The notes under the pieces are model-generated. The model was not told the DNA's origin and did not search any database. It worked only from the letters and a program-made list of their open reading frames with translations. This document shows, piece after piece, positions 37,641-48,002 of a DNA stretch of 64,000 nucleotides (position 1 is the first letter of the stretch; each line of letters starts with the position of its first letter). This DNA comes from Symbiodinium natans (taxonomy: Eukaryota; Sar; Dinophyceae; Suessiales; Symbiodiniaceae), in assembly GCA_905221605.1 (NCBI GenBank), contig CAJNDS010002242.1, forward strand, positions 419,110-483,109, read 5' to 3'. The position numbers and the translations under genes were made by a program.

Positions 37641-39295
37641 GCCGTTTTAATTCGTTTAATTGATTTAATTCCGGGCCTGGGCCGGAGAATTAAATGAGTT
37701 AAATTCAGTTAAATGAATTAATTAATTCATTCATTTCGTTCATTTCATTCATTTAATTCATTTAATTCAGGGCCTTGCCCGGAGAATTAAACGAATTAAA
37801 TGAATTAATTAATTCATTCATTTAATTCATTTAATTCGGGGCCTTGCCTGGAGCATTAAATTAATTAAATGAATTAATTAATTAATTCACTTAATTCATT
37901 TAATTCGGGGCCTTGCCCGGATAATTAAATGAATTAAATGAATTAATTAATTAATTCTTTTAATTCATTTAATTCGGGGCCTTGCCTGGAGAATTATATG
38001 AATTAAATGAATTAAATCGAGCCTCTGGACGGGAGATCTCAGGCCATTTACAGAATTAAATGTATTAAATGAATTAAATGAATTAAATGAATTAAATGAA
38101 TTAAATGAATTAAATGAATTAAATGAATTAAATGAATTCAATGAATTAAGTAATTAATTCATTTAATTCATTTAATTCGGGGCCTTGCCGGGAGAATTAA
38201 ATGAATTAAATGAATTAATTATTAATTCATTTAATTCATTTAATTCGGGGCCTTGCCTGGAGAATTAAATGAATTAAATGAATTAATTAATTAATTCATT
38301 TAATTCATTTAATTCATTTAATTCATGTAATTCATTTAATTCATTTAATTCATTTAATTCATTTAATTCTTTAAATCGCCTGGGATCTCGGATAAGAGGG
38401 GCCCGATTTAATTCATTTCATTCATTTAATTCGGGGCCTTGCCCGGAGAATTAAATGAATTAAATGAATTAATTAATTAATTCATTTAATTCATTTAATT
38501 CGGGGCCTTGCCTGGAGAATTAAATGAATTAAATGAATTAAATCGAGCCTCTGGACGGGAGATCTCAGGCCATTTACAGAATTAAATGTATTAAATGAAT
38601 TAAATGAATTAAATGAATGAATTAATTAATTCATTTAATTCATTTAATTCGGGGCCTTGCCGGGAGAATTAAATGAATTAAATGAATTAATTAATTAATT
38701 CATTTAATTCATTTAATTCGGGGCCTTGCCTGGAGAATTAAATGAATTAAATGAATTAATTAATTAATTCATTTAATTCATTAATTAATTCATTTAATTC
38801 ATTTAATTCATTTAATTCATTTAATTCATTTAATTCTTTAAATAGCCTGGGATCTCGGATAAGAGGGGCCCGATTTAATTCATTTAATTCATTTAATTCG
38901 GGGCCTTGCCCGGAGAATTAAATGAATTAAATGAATTAATTAATTAATTCATTTAATTCATTTCATTCGGGGCCTTGCCTGGAGAATTAAATGAATTAAA
39001 TGAATTAAATCGAGCCTCTGGACGGGAGATCTCAGGCCATTTACAGAATTAAATGTATTAAATGTATTAAATGAATTAAATGAATTAAATGAATTAATTA
39101 ATTAATTCATTTAATTCATTTAATTCGGGGCCTTGCCGGGAGAATTAAATGAATTAAATGAATTAATTAATTAATTCATTTAATTCATTTAATTCGGGGC
39201 CTTGCCTGGAGAATTAAATGAATTAAATGAATTAACTAATTAATTCATTTAATTCGGGGCGACTTGGCTGCAGAATTAAATGAATTAGATGAATT
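37641..39295. repeat. AATTAAATG palindromic array with higher-order structure
   Basis: Blocks of (AATTAAATG)n flow into TTAATTAATTAA and then (TTCATTTAA)n, giving long perfect palindromes. They are separated by GGGGCCTTGCC(C/T)GGAG linkers spaced about 70 bp apart (at least 14 linkers). Two larger linkers, one with GACGGGAGATCTCAGGCC and one with CTGGGATCTCGGATAAGAGG, recur every 465-520 bp. No coding sequence. Confidence 0.9.
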
Positions 39296-39334
39296 AATGT
39301 ATTGTGTGCAAATAGACCCCAAAGGCCCCTCTCA

Positions 39335-39490
39335 CATATATGTATATATGTATATATGTATATATGTATATATGTATATATGTATATATGTATATATGTA
39401 TGTATGTGTATATATATATATGTACATGTACATCATACATATACATATATACATATATATATATATATGTATTGTATATATATATATGTG
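39335..39490. repeat. GTATATAT microsatellite
   Basis: A GTATATAT-repeat tract with CATA interruptions. The Tyr/Ile/Met-rich frames are artefacts. Confidence 0.9.
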
Positions 39491-39700
39491 GATATACCTA
39501 TACTGCCCTGGTGGCGTCGAGTAGAGTTCAGGGGTTCCGGGGCATAGGGTTTCAGGTTCACCTGCTCCCCCTAGACCCTAGACCCTAAGCCCTAAACCCT
39601 AAACCCTAAACGCTTAGGAATGCAGAAGACTCTCACGAGGGTTTGGGGTTTAGGGTTTAGGGTTCAGGCTTTAGGGCTTAGGGTTCAGGAAGTTTTCGCG

Positions 39701-39800
39701 ATGTGGAAGCGGAAGCGGGATTCCAGCTGGAGTTCGCAGAGCTGGGGTTCGCAGAGCAGGGGATGGCAGAGCTGGAGTGGCGGTCGGGCAAACTGTGATG
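39701..39800 (+). CDS. Exon-like island, Ser/Trp-rich
   Basis: The frame reads KRKRDSSWSSQSWGSQSRGW then QSWSGGRANCDG, between TTTAGGG repeats on both sides. The SxW-SQ pattern resembles the W/S/R-rich tail of the retrotransposon ORF2 in composition only. Family unknown. Confidence 0.35.
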
Positions 39801-39871
39801 GGTTTAGGGTTTAAGGTTTAGGGTTTAGGGTTTAGGGTTTAGGTCCTCACGGAAGGAGGAGACATCTTCAG

Positions 39872-39946
39872 ATCATTATTGGCCCAATTTGTCGTGGGAC
39901 CGGCACCGAGCAACTTCTTCGGCAGACACTGTGCCAGCTGCTTGGA
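39872..39946 (+). CDS. Exon-like island, unidentified
   Basis: ATCTTCAG precedes a frame reading IIIGPICRGTGTEQLLRQTL then CQLLG. G-x-G-T and the helical tail look like real protein. A MITE 1 copy begins immediately after. Family unknown. Confidence 0.45.
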
Positions 39947-40175
39947 GGGATGTTCCCCCCCTGCTTGGGGGTTCATGGTACTTATTTACCAATTATTGCT
40001 GCACGTATAACCATACTAGGGCATTCAAGGGGCTTATGAGTGGTTATAAGTACAGTTATGATTGGTTAATAAGTACCATGAACATCCAAGTATGCTAACA
40101 GTCCCTAATCGGGGTTAGAGTCCCCCTCTTGTAATCCCTATGAAGGACTGTTAGTATAAGGGGGAGCATCCCAAC
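39947..40175. mobile_element. MITE 1 copy with a MITE 2 copy nested inside
   Basis: The outer arms are GGGATGTTCCCCCC (about 39947) and GGGGGAGCATCCC (ending about 40173), and the inner part of its right arm is CTAACAGTCCCTAATCGGGG. Inside, 39964-40090 is a MITE 2 copy (TTGGGGGTTCATGGTACTTA ... AAGTACCATGAACATCCAAG). The nesting shows MITE 2 moved after this MITE 1 copy. Confidence 0.75.
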
Positions 40176-40413
40176 CTAAACCCCCCCCCCCCCCCCCCCC
40201 CCCGCCCCGCAACCTCGTACTACCCCACCGTACTCACGCCTGCCCGATTTAGTTTGGTCTGTATTTGAGTTCGCCCTAGGCAGCCTCAGCACTGAACTTC
40301 AACCCCAAACTTCAAGCTTGAAGGGGTTTGCTTCGGGCTGAACCCTAAGCCCTAAACCCTAAACCCTAAGCCCTAAGCCCTAAACCCTAACCCGAAACCC
40401 TAAACCCTAAACC

Positions 40414-40452
<39 letters not shown>

Positions 40453-40482
40453 ACCCTAAACCCTAGCCCTAAACCCTAAACT
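40176..40482. repeat. C-tract and CCCTAAA/CCCTCAA repeats
   Basis: C23 at 40181-40203, a unique patch to 40330, then CCCTAAA and CCCTCAA units to the exon at 40483. Confidence 0.65.
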
Positions 40483-40560
40483 GCGGAACGCATGCTACTC
40501 CCACTGCCAAGGCTGTACATCACCAGCTTCGAGGGCGACTGGGAGTCGGCTCTGAACCCA
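40483..40560 (+). CDS. MORN-like exon with a GTAAG donor
   Basis: The frame reads AERMLLPLPRLYITSFEGDW then ESALNP and is followed at once by GGTAAGGGTTTAGGG. F-E-G-D-W is the MORN core. This is the clearest donor in the window: the canonical GTAAG leads straight into TTTAGGG units. CCCTAAA units precede the exon. Confidence 0.55.
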
Positions 40561-41755
40561 GGTAAGGGTTTAGGGTTTAGGGTTTAGGGTTTAGGGTTTA
40601 GGGTTTAGGGTTTAGGAATTGCAGAGTGGCCATTGGGGCTACTCTCCAGGGGTTCTATAGGAGGGTAGGAGTCAGGGGTTCCTGCTGTTGAGGCTTCAGG
40701 GGGCCTTTTGCGGCTTGAGGGCTTCATGGGGCTTATGGTGGGTTTAGGGTTTTGTTCTTGGGGTGGTTACATGGTCCCTTAGTATGGGCCCTTAAAAGGG
40801 ATATACCCCTTGTATACCCTATACAACCCAAGGGCCCATACTTCAGAACGCTTAAGGAAGGTAGGTGACCATATCAAGGGCCCATGAAACTACCCTTAGA
40901 TTCGGGCTTCCCTACCTAAATCAGCCTAAATCCCAAATTCTAGACCCCGAAAATGCTGAATGCTAGGATGACAGGCGCACCCACAGCCCTGGAACCCCAA
41001 CCCCTAAACCCAAAACCCTAAACCCAAAACCCCTAAACCCTAAACCCTAAACCCTAAACCCTAAACCCCAAACCCCAAACCCCAAACCCCAAACCCCAAA
41101 CCCCAAACCCCAAACCCCAAACCCCAAACCCCAAACCCTAGCCTCGACACGCACCCTGAAAGAGCCCCCGCTGCCCCGCTGCACGTGAAGGCGGGAAACG
41201 ACTTGAACCGAAAACCCGAAACCTAAGCCCCAAATGTTGAACTTAAGGGCTTTAAACCCGAAACCCAAAGCCCCAAATGTTGAACTTAAGGTTTATGTTG
41301 TAGTGGTTTTCGGGCTTTAAGCCCGAAACCCTTAAAGCCCCTAACATGAAAAAAAAAAGGGCTTTCGGGTTGTTCAGGCCTTGTGTAGCCCTTAAACCCT
41401 AAACCCTAAGTCTCGCAACCCCTCAGACCCCCCGCAACGTATGGAAGCAGTTCTCCCGCGGGGCCCTAAACCCTAAACCCTAAACCCCAAACCCTAAACC
41501 CTAAACCCTAAACCCTAGATTTTGCAAAAGGGAAGTAGCGTCTACAGGGACGAGGCTGTAGGACTTGGGGTTTAGGGTTCAAAGTTTCCAGTTTCGTTAC
41601 CCTAAACCCTAAACCCTAAACCCTAAACCCTAAATCCTAAACCCTAAACCCTAAAGCACTTGATGGCTCAGGGCCTCGGAGCTGTCGAGCTTGGGTTTCG
41701 GGTTTAGGGTGTCTAGGGAAACTTGAAGCTTGAAACCCTAAACTCTAAAGTAGTC
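40561..41755. repeat. Telomere-like repeats and repeat B copy 2
   Basis: TTTAGGG array at 40566-40616, CCCTAAA/CCCCAAA array at 41035-41140, others at 41465-41518 and 41600-41655. Repeat B in inverse orientation lies at 40848-40900. A possible exon is 41430-41465 (PRNVWKQFSRGAL). Confidence 0.6.
40848..40900 (-). repeat. Dispersed repeat B, copy 2
   Basis: CATACTTCAGAACGCTTAAG through ATGAAACTACCCTTAG. Reverse complement of 5005-5068 with a few mismatches. Confidence 0.6.
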
Positions 41756-41830
41756 CCTAAGCTGCATGCCAAGGATTGGCTAAGCACAGACAAAGAAGCT
41801 CGCGAGTTTGCCCGGCATGTTCGGGCGGTT
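41756..41830 (+). CDS. Exon-like island, unidentified
   Basis: The frame reads PKLHAKDWLSTDKEAREFAR then HVRAV. The strongly helical, charged composition stands out from the repeats. C-strand repeats precede and G-strand repeats follow. Family unknown. Confidence 0.45.
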
Positions 41831-42177
41831 TGGGGTTTAGGGTTTCGGGCTGGGGTTTAGGGTTTAGGGCTAGGGTTTAGGGTTTAGGGCTAGGGTTTAG
41901 GGGCTCGGGCTCGAAGCCCGAAACCCCACACCCTGCTGAATATGCTTCTGGGTCTTGCCCTTGCGATATTTCATATTTTTCCCCTGTTTCGGGTTGAAGC
42001 AGATCTAAGCCCTAAACCCTAAACCCTAAACGACAGGCACACTAGCCTTGAACAACTTGGCAGCCCAGTGGTACCCTTTGCCTTTCTTGGAACCCTAAAC
42101 CCTAACCCCCCCCCCTCCCCCCAGCAAAAAAAGACACAGTGCCCTTGTTGCAAGATGGTTGCTGGGCTACAAACTAG

Positions 42178-42276
42178 ATCAGTGTTAGGGATCCTTTTTG
42201 CTTTTTGGGCTATGGGCTTTCTTATATATGAACAGAAAGGATCCTTTTTTCTTCCTAGGGTAACAGGGATTAAGCA
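42178..42276 (+). repeat. Dispersed repeat C, copy 2
   Basis: Same orientation and almost the same sequence as 34498-34596, including CTTTCTTATATATGAACA and CCTTTTTTCTTCCTAGGG. Confidence 0.75.
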
Positions 42277-42711
42277 AAGACAAGCCACGGGGCGGTTTCA
42301 CGTCCCTTCGACTGGGCTCCGCGTTGTCGATGCGCACTTTAGAGAAAGTCGCCCCACGTTGCATCATAGGGGCTGGGTACTTAACCTTTAGCCTTTTTGG
42401 TTGTGTATAAATAATCCTAGTAAACCCGAAACCCTAAACCGCAGAAAAGAGGGTAACCTCTTTTGGGCTAGGGTACGAGGGACCACAATAGGGGCCCGTC
42501 TGGCGGCTCCTCCTGTGGCTGCTCTGTCCGAACCATGTCACAGGCCCGAAAAGTGCCCGTTTAGGGTGTAGGGTTTAGGGTTTAGGGTTTAGGGTTTAGT
42601 TGTCCTTGAGGCTGCAGGAGGGGCCCTAAAAACACTGAAACTGAAACCAAGCCCTAAGCGCCAAACCCTACACCCGAAACCCCAAAAGAAGACTTCGGCT
42701 CACCATCCCTT

Positions 42712-43062
42712 CTTGGAGGTTCATGGTACTTAGGGTTTAGGGTTTAGGGTTTAAGGTTTAGGGTCTAGGGTTTCATTGACCAATTACTTAGTAGCCCAGT
42801 GGTACCCTTTATCATTTTGTTGGTTATGGGTGCCCTTATAAAGCAACCACCCCCCCCCCCCCAAAAAAAAAAAAAAAAAAAAAAAAAAGAAAAAGTGCCC
42901 TTATTATAGTATGGCCACTGGGCTGTACTTAGGACTATGTTCGGGCACTTAAGTGGCTTCTAAGTGGGTGAGACCTGTACTCATAACTGTACATATGACT
43001 ATATACGGGCACGAAGTGGGTTATAGGTACTTGGTTAGCAAGTACCATGAACCTCCAAGTAC
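42712..43062. mobile_element. MITE family 2, interrupted copy
   Basis: Left arm CTTGGAGGTTCATGGTACTT at 42712. TTTAGGG units directly follow the arm, then other sequence. Right arm AGTACCATGAACCTCCAAGT ends near 43060. The element has been invaded by or joined to telomeric repeats. Confidence 0.55.
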
Positions 43063-43196
43063 GCCCGTTGCAGGTACAGCCCCCTCTACGAGAACTTGCC
43101 GGGGCGCCCAGGTCAATGGGGCCCCCAGGGTACTACTTGGATTAGGGTTTAGGGTTTAGGGTTTAGGGTTTAGGGTTTAGGGTTTAGGGTTTAGGG

Positions 43197-43288
43197 CTTG
43201 GAAGTTCTTTTGACTTCGTCAGTAGGGTTAGTAAGGTGGGCTATGGGGATTATCGTAGGGTTCCTGGGGGATACCAAGTAGACTTCGG
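43197..43288. mobile_element. MITE family 3 copy
   Basis: CTTGGAAGTTCTTTTGACTT, GGGTTAGTAAGGTGGG and GATACCAAGTAGACTT, matching the other family 3 copies. Right arm truncated. Confidence 0.55.
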
Positions 43289-43923
43289 TTTAAGGTCTAG
43301 GGTTTTCGGGTTTCGGGGTTCTATTGTGTAGGCTGTTAGCGTGTGAGGGTTTAGGGTTTATTGTTTCGGTCTGGGGCTCTAGGGTTTAAGGTTGAGGGTT
43401 AAGGGTTTAGGGTTTAGGGTTTAGGGTTTAGGGCTCTAGGGGTTTTATTGGTTTGGGGTTCTAGGGTGAAGGGTGTTGGGTTTGAGGATTTGAGGTTTGC
43501 TGTTTCGGTTTTAGGTCTAGGGTTTTAGGGTGTTAGGGTTCTAGCCTTCAGGGTTTTGGGGGTTTAGGCTTTATGGTTTCGGTTTTGGGGTGTTAGGGCT
43601 TTAGGGTTGTAGGGTGTTGGGATTTAGGGTCTTAGGATTGTAGGCTTCCAGGGGTGTGGTGTCCTCTGGCTCCAGGGTTCAGGACTTACGGCCTTAACGC
43701 TAACGGGCTTTAGGGTTTAGGGTTTAGGGTTTAGGGTTAACACAAGGTGTGGGTATGGGCTTTCGGTTTTAAAGGGCTTGGGTGGTGTCAGTCGAACAGC
43801 TTTGATCTTCCAAAGCCCGAAGCCTTAAGCCTTAAACCCTTTAACCCCCAGATACATCGCTCCCCCAAGCCCTAAACCCTAATCCCTAAACCCTAAACCC
43901 TAAACCCTAATCCTTGGGACAGG

Positions 43924-44167
43924 GCCCAAAAAGGCACATCTTCGCTGCAGGCCCTGGCGAGAAAGGCGGTCACCTTGCTGCTTGACCTTCGCGCCTTCTA
44001 TGAACACGTTGATCATCTCGCCCTGGTTCAGAGTGCCCTCAAGCACACCGGCTTTGCTGTTGCATGGCGCTATGCAGGTTTACCGTGGGCAAAGACACAT
44101 GTTTGCAGAAGGCATGGTTAGCGCCCCTTTGGCTCCAGGCCTGTCCCGGACGCCCAACTACCTCTAA
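43924..44167 (+). pseudogene. LINE-type reverse transcriptase fragment with a frameshift
   Basis: The first frame (43924-44121) reads KAVTLLLDLRAFYEHVDHLA then LVQSALKHTGF, matching the D-L-x-KAF/Y-E-x-V-x-H-x-x-L motif A region of LINE RTs common in dinoflagellates. The expected continuation lies one frame over (44072-44164): QVYRGQRHMFAEGMVSAPLA. The shift lies between about 44055 and 44072. The fragment lacks the YADD-type box and all other domains, so it is a dead relic about 80 codons long. Telomeric repeats abut its left side. Confidence 0.6.
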
Positions 44168-44608
44168 GCCTCCCCTGTGTAGGAGCTGGGGTTTAAAGGT
44201 CCTGAGTTTTTTTTTGCATTGTTTTTTGTATGCGTTTTTTTCCACCGGGCTTCGGGGTACAGAACCTCTTGTAGCATCTAGCGCAAGAAATCTAGAGACG
44301 TCAGGTCCTGGGTTGTTGAGGAACCTGGCAGCCGGAGCTTCCCTGTAAACCCTGAAGCCTTAAACCCTGAAGGAAAAACCCCCAAATTACAGGGTTCTGG
44401 GGGGGGGGGGGGGGGGGGGGGTTGAGGGGGTGTTCAAGGTTCCCTATATACTAGCCACTACTCCCTAGGCTCCCGCAGCCTTCTTAAGGCTCCCTAGGTA
44501 CCCACCCCCCCACTGAACGCCCCTCCCTCAACCTTAAGGACCCGAAACCAAAGCTACAGAGCTCCCTAAACCCTGAACCCTAAACCCTAAACCCTAACTT
44601 GTACCCAG
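44168..44608. other. Spacer with G-tract
   Basis: G23 at about 44399-44421. CCCTAAA units at 44570-44600. Otherwise unassigned. Confidence 0.5.
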
Positions 44609-44686
44609 GCACCCAGTCAGAGAAGGGAGGCAGCCACAGCGGGATCTGAAACTCCACGAGGCTCTGACCGAGCTTGGGTGTTCGAG
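44609..44686 (+). CDS. Exon-like island, unidentified
   Basis: GTACCCAG precedes a frame reading HPVREGRQPQRDLKLHEALT then ELGCSS. Charged helical composition. A MITE 1 copy begins at 44687. Family unknown. Confidence 0.35.
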
Positions 44687-44812
44687 TTGGGATGTTCACC
44701 CTTATACTTGCAGTCCTGAATAGGGATTCCCCTATTAATTAAGGACTGCTAGGATAAGGGCTTAGGGTTTCGGGTTTGGGATTCCCCTATGAATTAAGGG
44801 GAAACCTCCCAA
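44687..44812. mobile_element. MITE family 1 copy with internal telomere-like insert
   Basis: TTGGGATGTTCACCCTTATA and GCAGTCCTGAATAGGG at the left, AATTAAGGGGAAACCTCCCAA at the right. Flanks GTTCGAG and GTTTAGAG are only similar. Confidence 0.55.
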
Positions 44813-45819
44813 GTTTAGAGTCAAGAGTTTATGTTACCCCCTGAACTGCCCCCCCCCCCCCTCCCTTCCCCCCACTTAAAACAAGGGCCCGAAGAAGGCT
44901 TACTGAACGAAATTTAGCCGTTACTTTTGGGCACGAGGTAATTAGTTGGTTTCGGGGTGTTTGTGCTAATCGATCACCACTATCCCTTGAAGGGCCCTGT
45001 AAGCTCTCAACCCAAAGCAATTCAGATTTCTCGCTTTTTGCCCGGGGCAGGGGGGCTGCTTCAGGCATAGAGCTTTTGAGTTCAAAGGGTTTATTATAGG
45101 TAGGTACCCAGGGAACCTTAGGCAAGCTTAGGGAGCCTTAGGGAGAAGTGGGGAGTATCAGCCTCCCCCCCCCCCTCCCCCGAAGACCCTACAAGTTAAG
45201 GGTTTGGGCTCGAAGACAGCGGCTGCTGTGGCAGTCCGCAGCTTGGGCCCCTTACACCCCTTACACGGCTTACACGCCTTGCGCGCATTACACCCCTTAC
45301 ACCCCTTACACCCCTTAGACCCCTTACACCCCTTACACCCCCTTACACCCCCTTACACCCCTTACACCCCTTTCACTGCACCCCTTACACCCCTAGACCC
45401 CCTTTACACCCCTTACTGGCCGTGCAGGGGTGGGGTGGGGGGGTGGTGGGGGGTTGGGGCGAGGGTCGGGGGGGGGGGGGGGCGAAACTTTGGATACTTG
45501 AGGCTCAAGAAGCTGTGTCTTCGGAGCTCTAGCACCTTCATAGAGGTCCCTCCAAGTCTATAGGCCCTGTAGACTATAATTTTGGAGGTACAAGTCAGTT
45601 TAGAGTTTCGGTTTAGAGAAGTCAATGAAAGGTTCCCACCCTCCCCACCCCCCGCCCCCTGAAACACCCTTGGAAAGACGCAGAAGGTGTCCCAAAGCAG
45701 CTTGGGAATGGCCTTCAAGACCTAGCCCTAATCCCTAATCCCTACTCCCTAAACCCTAAACCCTAAACCCTAAACCCTAAACCCTGACAACCTTCAAAAC
45801 CAAAAGCGCCCGGCAACCT
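44813..45819. repeat. Spacer with a CCCCTTACA nonamer array
   Basis: About 18 units of CCCCTTACA and variants (CCCTTAGAC, CGGCTTACA) fill 45248-45415, followed by a G/T-rich stretch to 45483. Short C tracts at 44849-44862 and 45165-45180. CCCTAAA units at 45745-45785. No gene seen. Confidence 0.65.
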
Positions 45820-45897
45820 GCCCCTGCATCCCTCAACGACCGGCGTGAGGTCAACGCGGCCCACATGAAGAAGAAGGACCAGAGATTCGTGAGGCGG
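45820..45897 (+). CDS. Exon-like island, unidentified
   Basis: The frame reads ASLNDRREVNAAHMKKKDQR then FVRR. Highly charged, helical. CCCTAAA repeats precede and TTTAGGG repeats follow within three bases. Family unknown. Confidence 0.45.
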
Positions 45898-47160
45898 GTT
45901 TAGGGTTTAGGGTTTAGGGTTTAGGGTTCAGGGTTCAGGGTTTAGGGTTTAGGGTTTGGGGTTTAGGGTTTAGGGTTTAGGGTTTATTCATGAGGCGCTC
46001 CTACTATATCCCCCTTGGGAATTATTCTGTCTTTTTGCTCATATATAGCCCAAGAGGATATTAGAAAATCTTATTTTTATTCAGGTTCTAAGGGCAGTAT
46101 AGCCTATAGGGGTCGGACTGTGTACTAACGGTATTCGGACATTCCCTTATGGTCCCTTACATAAGTCTACGAACCCCCCCCCCCCCCCCCCCCAACACTC
46201 TGTTCTAACTTTTCAGACCCTAGACCCTAGACCCTAAACCCTAAACCCTAAACCCTAAACCCTAAGCCCTAAACCCTAAACCCTAAACCCTAAACCCAGA
46301 CTCTTCGGGCTGCGGGGGGGTTTAAGGTTTATTTGTTTCGAGCCCCGCCTCCCCACTATGTCAAGAAGCGCGTTTAAGGTGCAGGGATAGGGATAATTCA
46401 CACAAAGCCACATGTCGAGGTACTTTGGCACGGACCCGCTGGGCGTGCAAGCAGCGAGGGGCTCGGGAGAATTTCGGGTTCGGAGCTGTACTTAGGGTGT
46501 TACGGTTCAGTGTTTAGGGCTTTAGGGTTTAGGGTTTGGGGTTTAGGGAGGTTCAGGTATGTGGGCTTAGGGTGAATAGTTCTGAAGGGCCTTAGAACCT
46601 CTACTTCTACTGCAGGGGGGTGGAGTTGCAAAAAACCCTCACCTCTAAACCCCCCAAACCCCTTAAACCCCTAAGGACCCGAAAGCCCTATGGACCCGAA
46701 GCCCCTAACCCTAAACCCTAAACCCTAAACCCTAAACCCTAAACCCTGAACCCTGAACCCTGAACCCTGAACCCTAAACCCTACTACAACTCCAAAGGGG
46801 CGCTGGGGATGTCAAAAGGCGTGTTGAGGGGCTCCGGAGCTGGGACTCCCAGAGCTTTAGACCCTAAACCCTAAACCCTAAACCCTGAACCCTAAACCCT
46901 CCTGAACCCTGAACCCTGAGGCCTAACCTTAAACCTTCGTAGGAGTGTTGTTTTTGTGGGGTTTGGGATGTGCGGGGTCTAGGGCTGAGGGTCTCGAAAA
47001 TTGGGTTCTTGTTTTGGGCCCTTTTCTTAAGGACCGGAAGAGGGAATGTAGAGGACCGCCCGACCCTAAAACGTAAACTCTAACCATAAGCCTTACATCC
47101 GAAACCCTAGCCCTAAACCCTAAACCCTAATCCTAAACCATAAATTCCCACCAGGCCTGC
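45898..47160. repeat. Telomere-like repeats
   Basis: TTTAGGG array at 45898-45990, CCCTAAA arrays at 46215-46297, 46703-46782 and 46861-46915. A C26 tract lies near 46167-46192. Weak exon candidates lie at 46410-46479 and 46782-46850 (YYNSKGALGMSKGVLRGS, MORN-like spacing). Confidence 0.6.
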
Positions 47161-48002
47161 GCTTGGAGTTACGATGCAAGCCTAAAGAGTTGTGTAGGCG
47201 TCAGCTGCACCTCCAGTTGTGCAGCAACTTCATGGTCTTGTTCACTGCCTAATTGCATGTTTCCTCGTTGCGGTGTGAGGGGCAGGCGTTGGGAAAGGTC
47301 AGAGAAGTTACACCATGCTGTTCACCGCTTGCGTGTTGCGCTGTTGCAGCGCAAGGCGGGCGGTGGGAAAGGTCAGCGAAATTTGAAGTGGGAAGTGGGA
47401 AGCAAGCTCTAGGCCATGTGTGTGTGTGCAGAGTGCGTAGACTATGTTAGGCGAACTTGTGCAACAACTTCATGGCCCAGACCATCATGTTGTGCACTGC
47501 TTTCCATTTTGGCCGTTGCAGAGTAAGGCGGGCATTGGGAAAGGTCAGAGAAATCTGCAGTAGGGTGGGGCGCGGGAAGCACCAGTAGTTCCGTGGCGTT
47601 GGAGAGATCTGACCAGGCGTGTGTGCAGAGTGCAGCAGACTGGTTAGAGATCAGCGGATCATCAATAGTTTTGGCGTCTGCGAGCGCAGCGTGCGAAGGC
47701 TTGCTTATATATGTGAACATGTGCAAGTCATGTGCGTGTTATCCACTTGAGGGTCCTGGAAGGGCGTCGGGCGAGGTGGCCAGCGGGACAGTTCCATGGC
47801 GTTAGGGAGACCAGATGTACTTGTGCGCCCGCTGAAACACACGAGACATGTTGCCTGCCGCACGGTGCCCCGAATCTAGCACGGAGACAAGCCAGCTTCT
47901 CTCGGGCGAAATGACATGGAGAGCTTGCGCGGCGCTTCGCGCTTCCCGCTTCCAACCTGTGGCAAACCCTTTGACCTATCCGCACTCTGAGCTCATCTGG
48001 TC
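47161..48002 (+). repeat. Unique block with 240-bp tandem duplication
   Basis: A segment including GCAACTTCATGG, GTTGCxG and TGGGAAAGGTCAGAGAA occurs at about 47218-47300 and again about 47458-47545 (spacing about 240), with a diverged copy at 50398-50460 beyond the inserted element. Open frames here show no recognised domain. Confidence 0.55.

Larger units (their letters stand above)
41831..43923. repeat. Telomere-like repeats with MITE and dispersed-repeat copies
   Basis: TTTAGGG arrays at 41835-41905, 42562-42600, 43143-43197 and 43330-43430, and CCCTAAA at 43868-43915. Dispersed repeat C copy 2 is 42178-42276. Possible exons are 42283-42390 (RFHVPSTGLRVVDAHFRESR) and 42473-42545 (VRGTTIGARLAAPPVAALSE). 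C13A28 lies at about 42849-42890. Confidence 0.55.
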
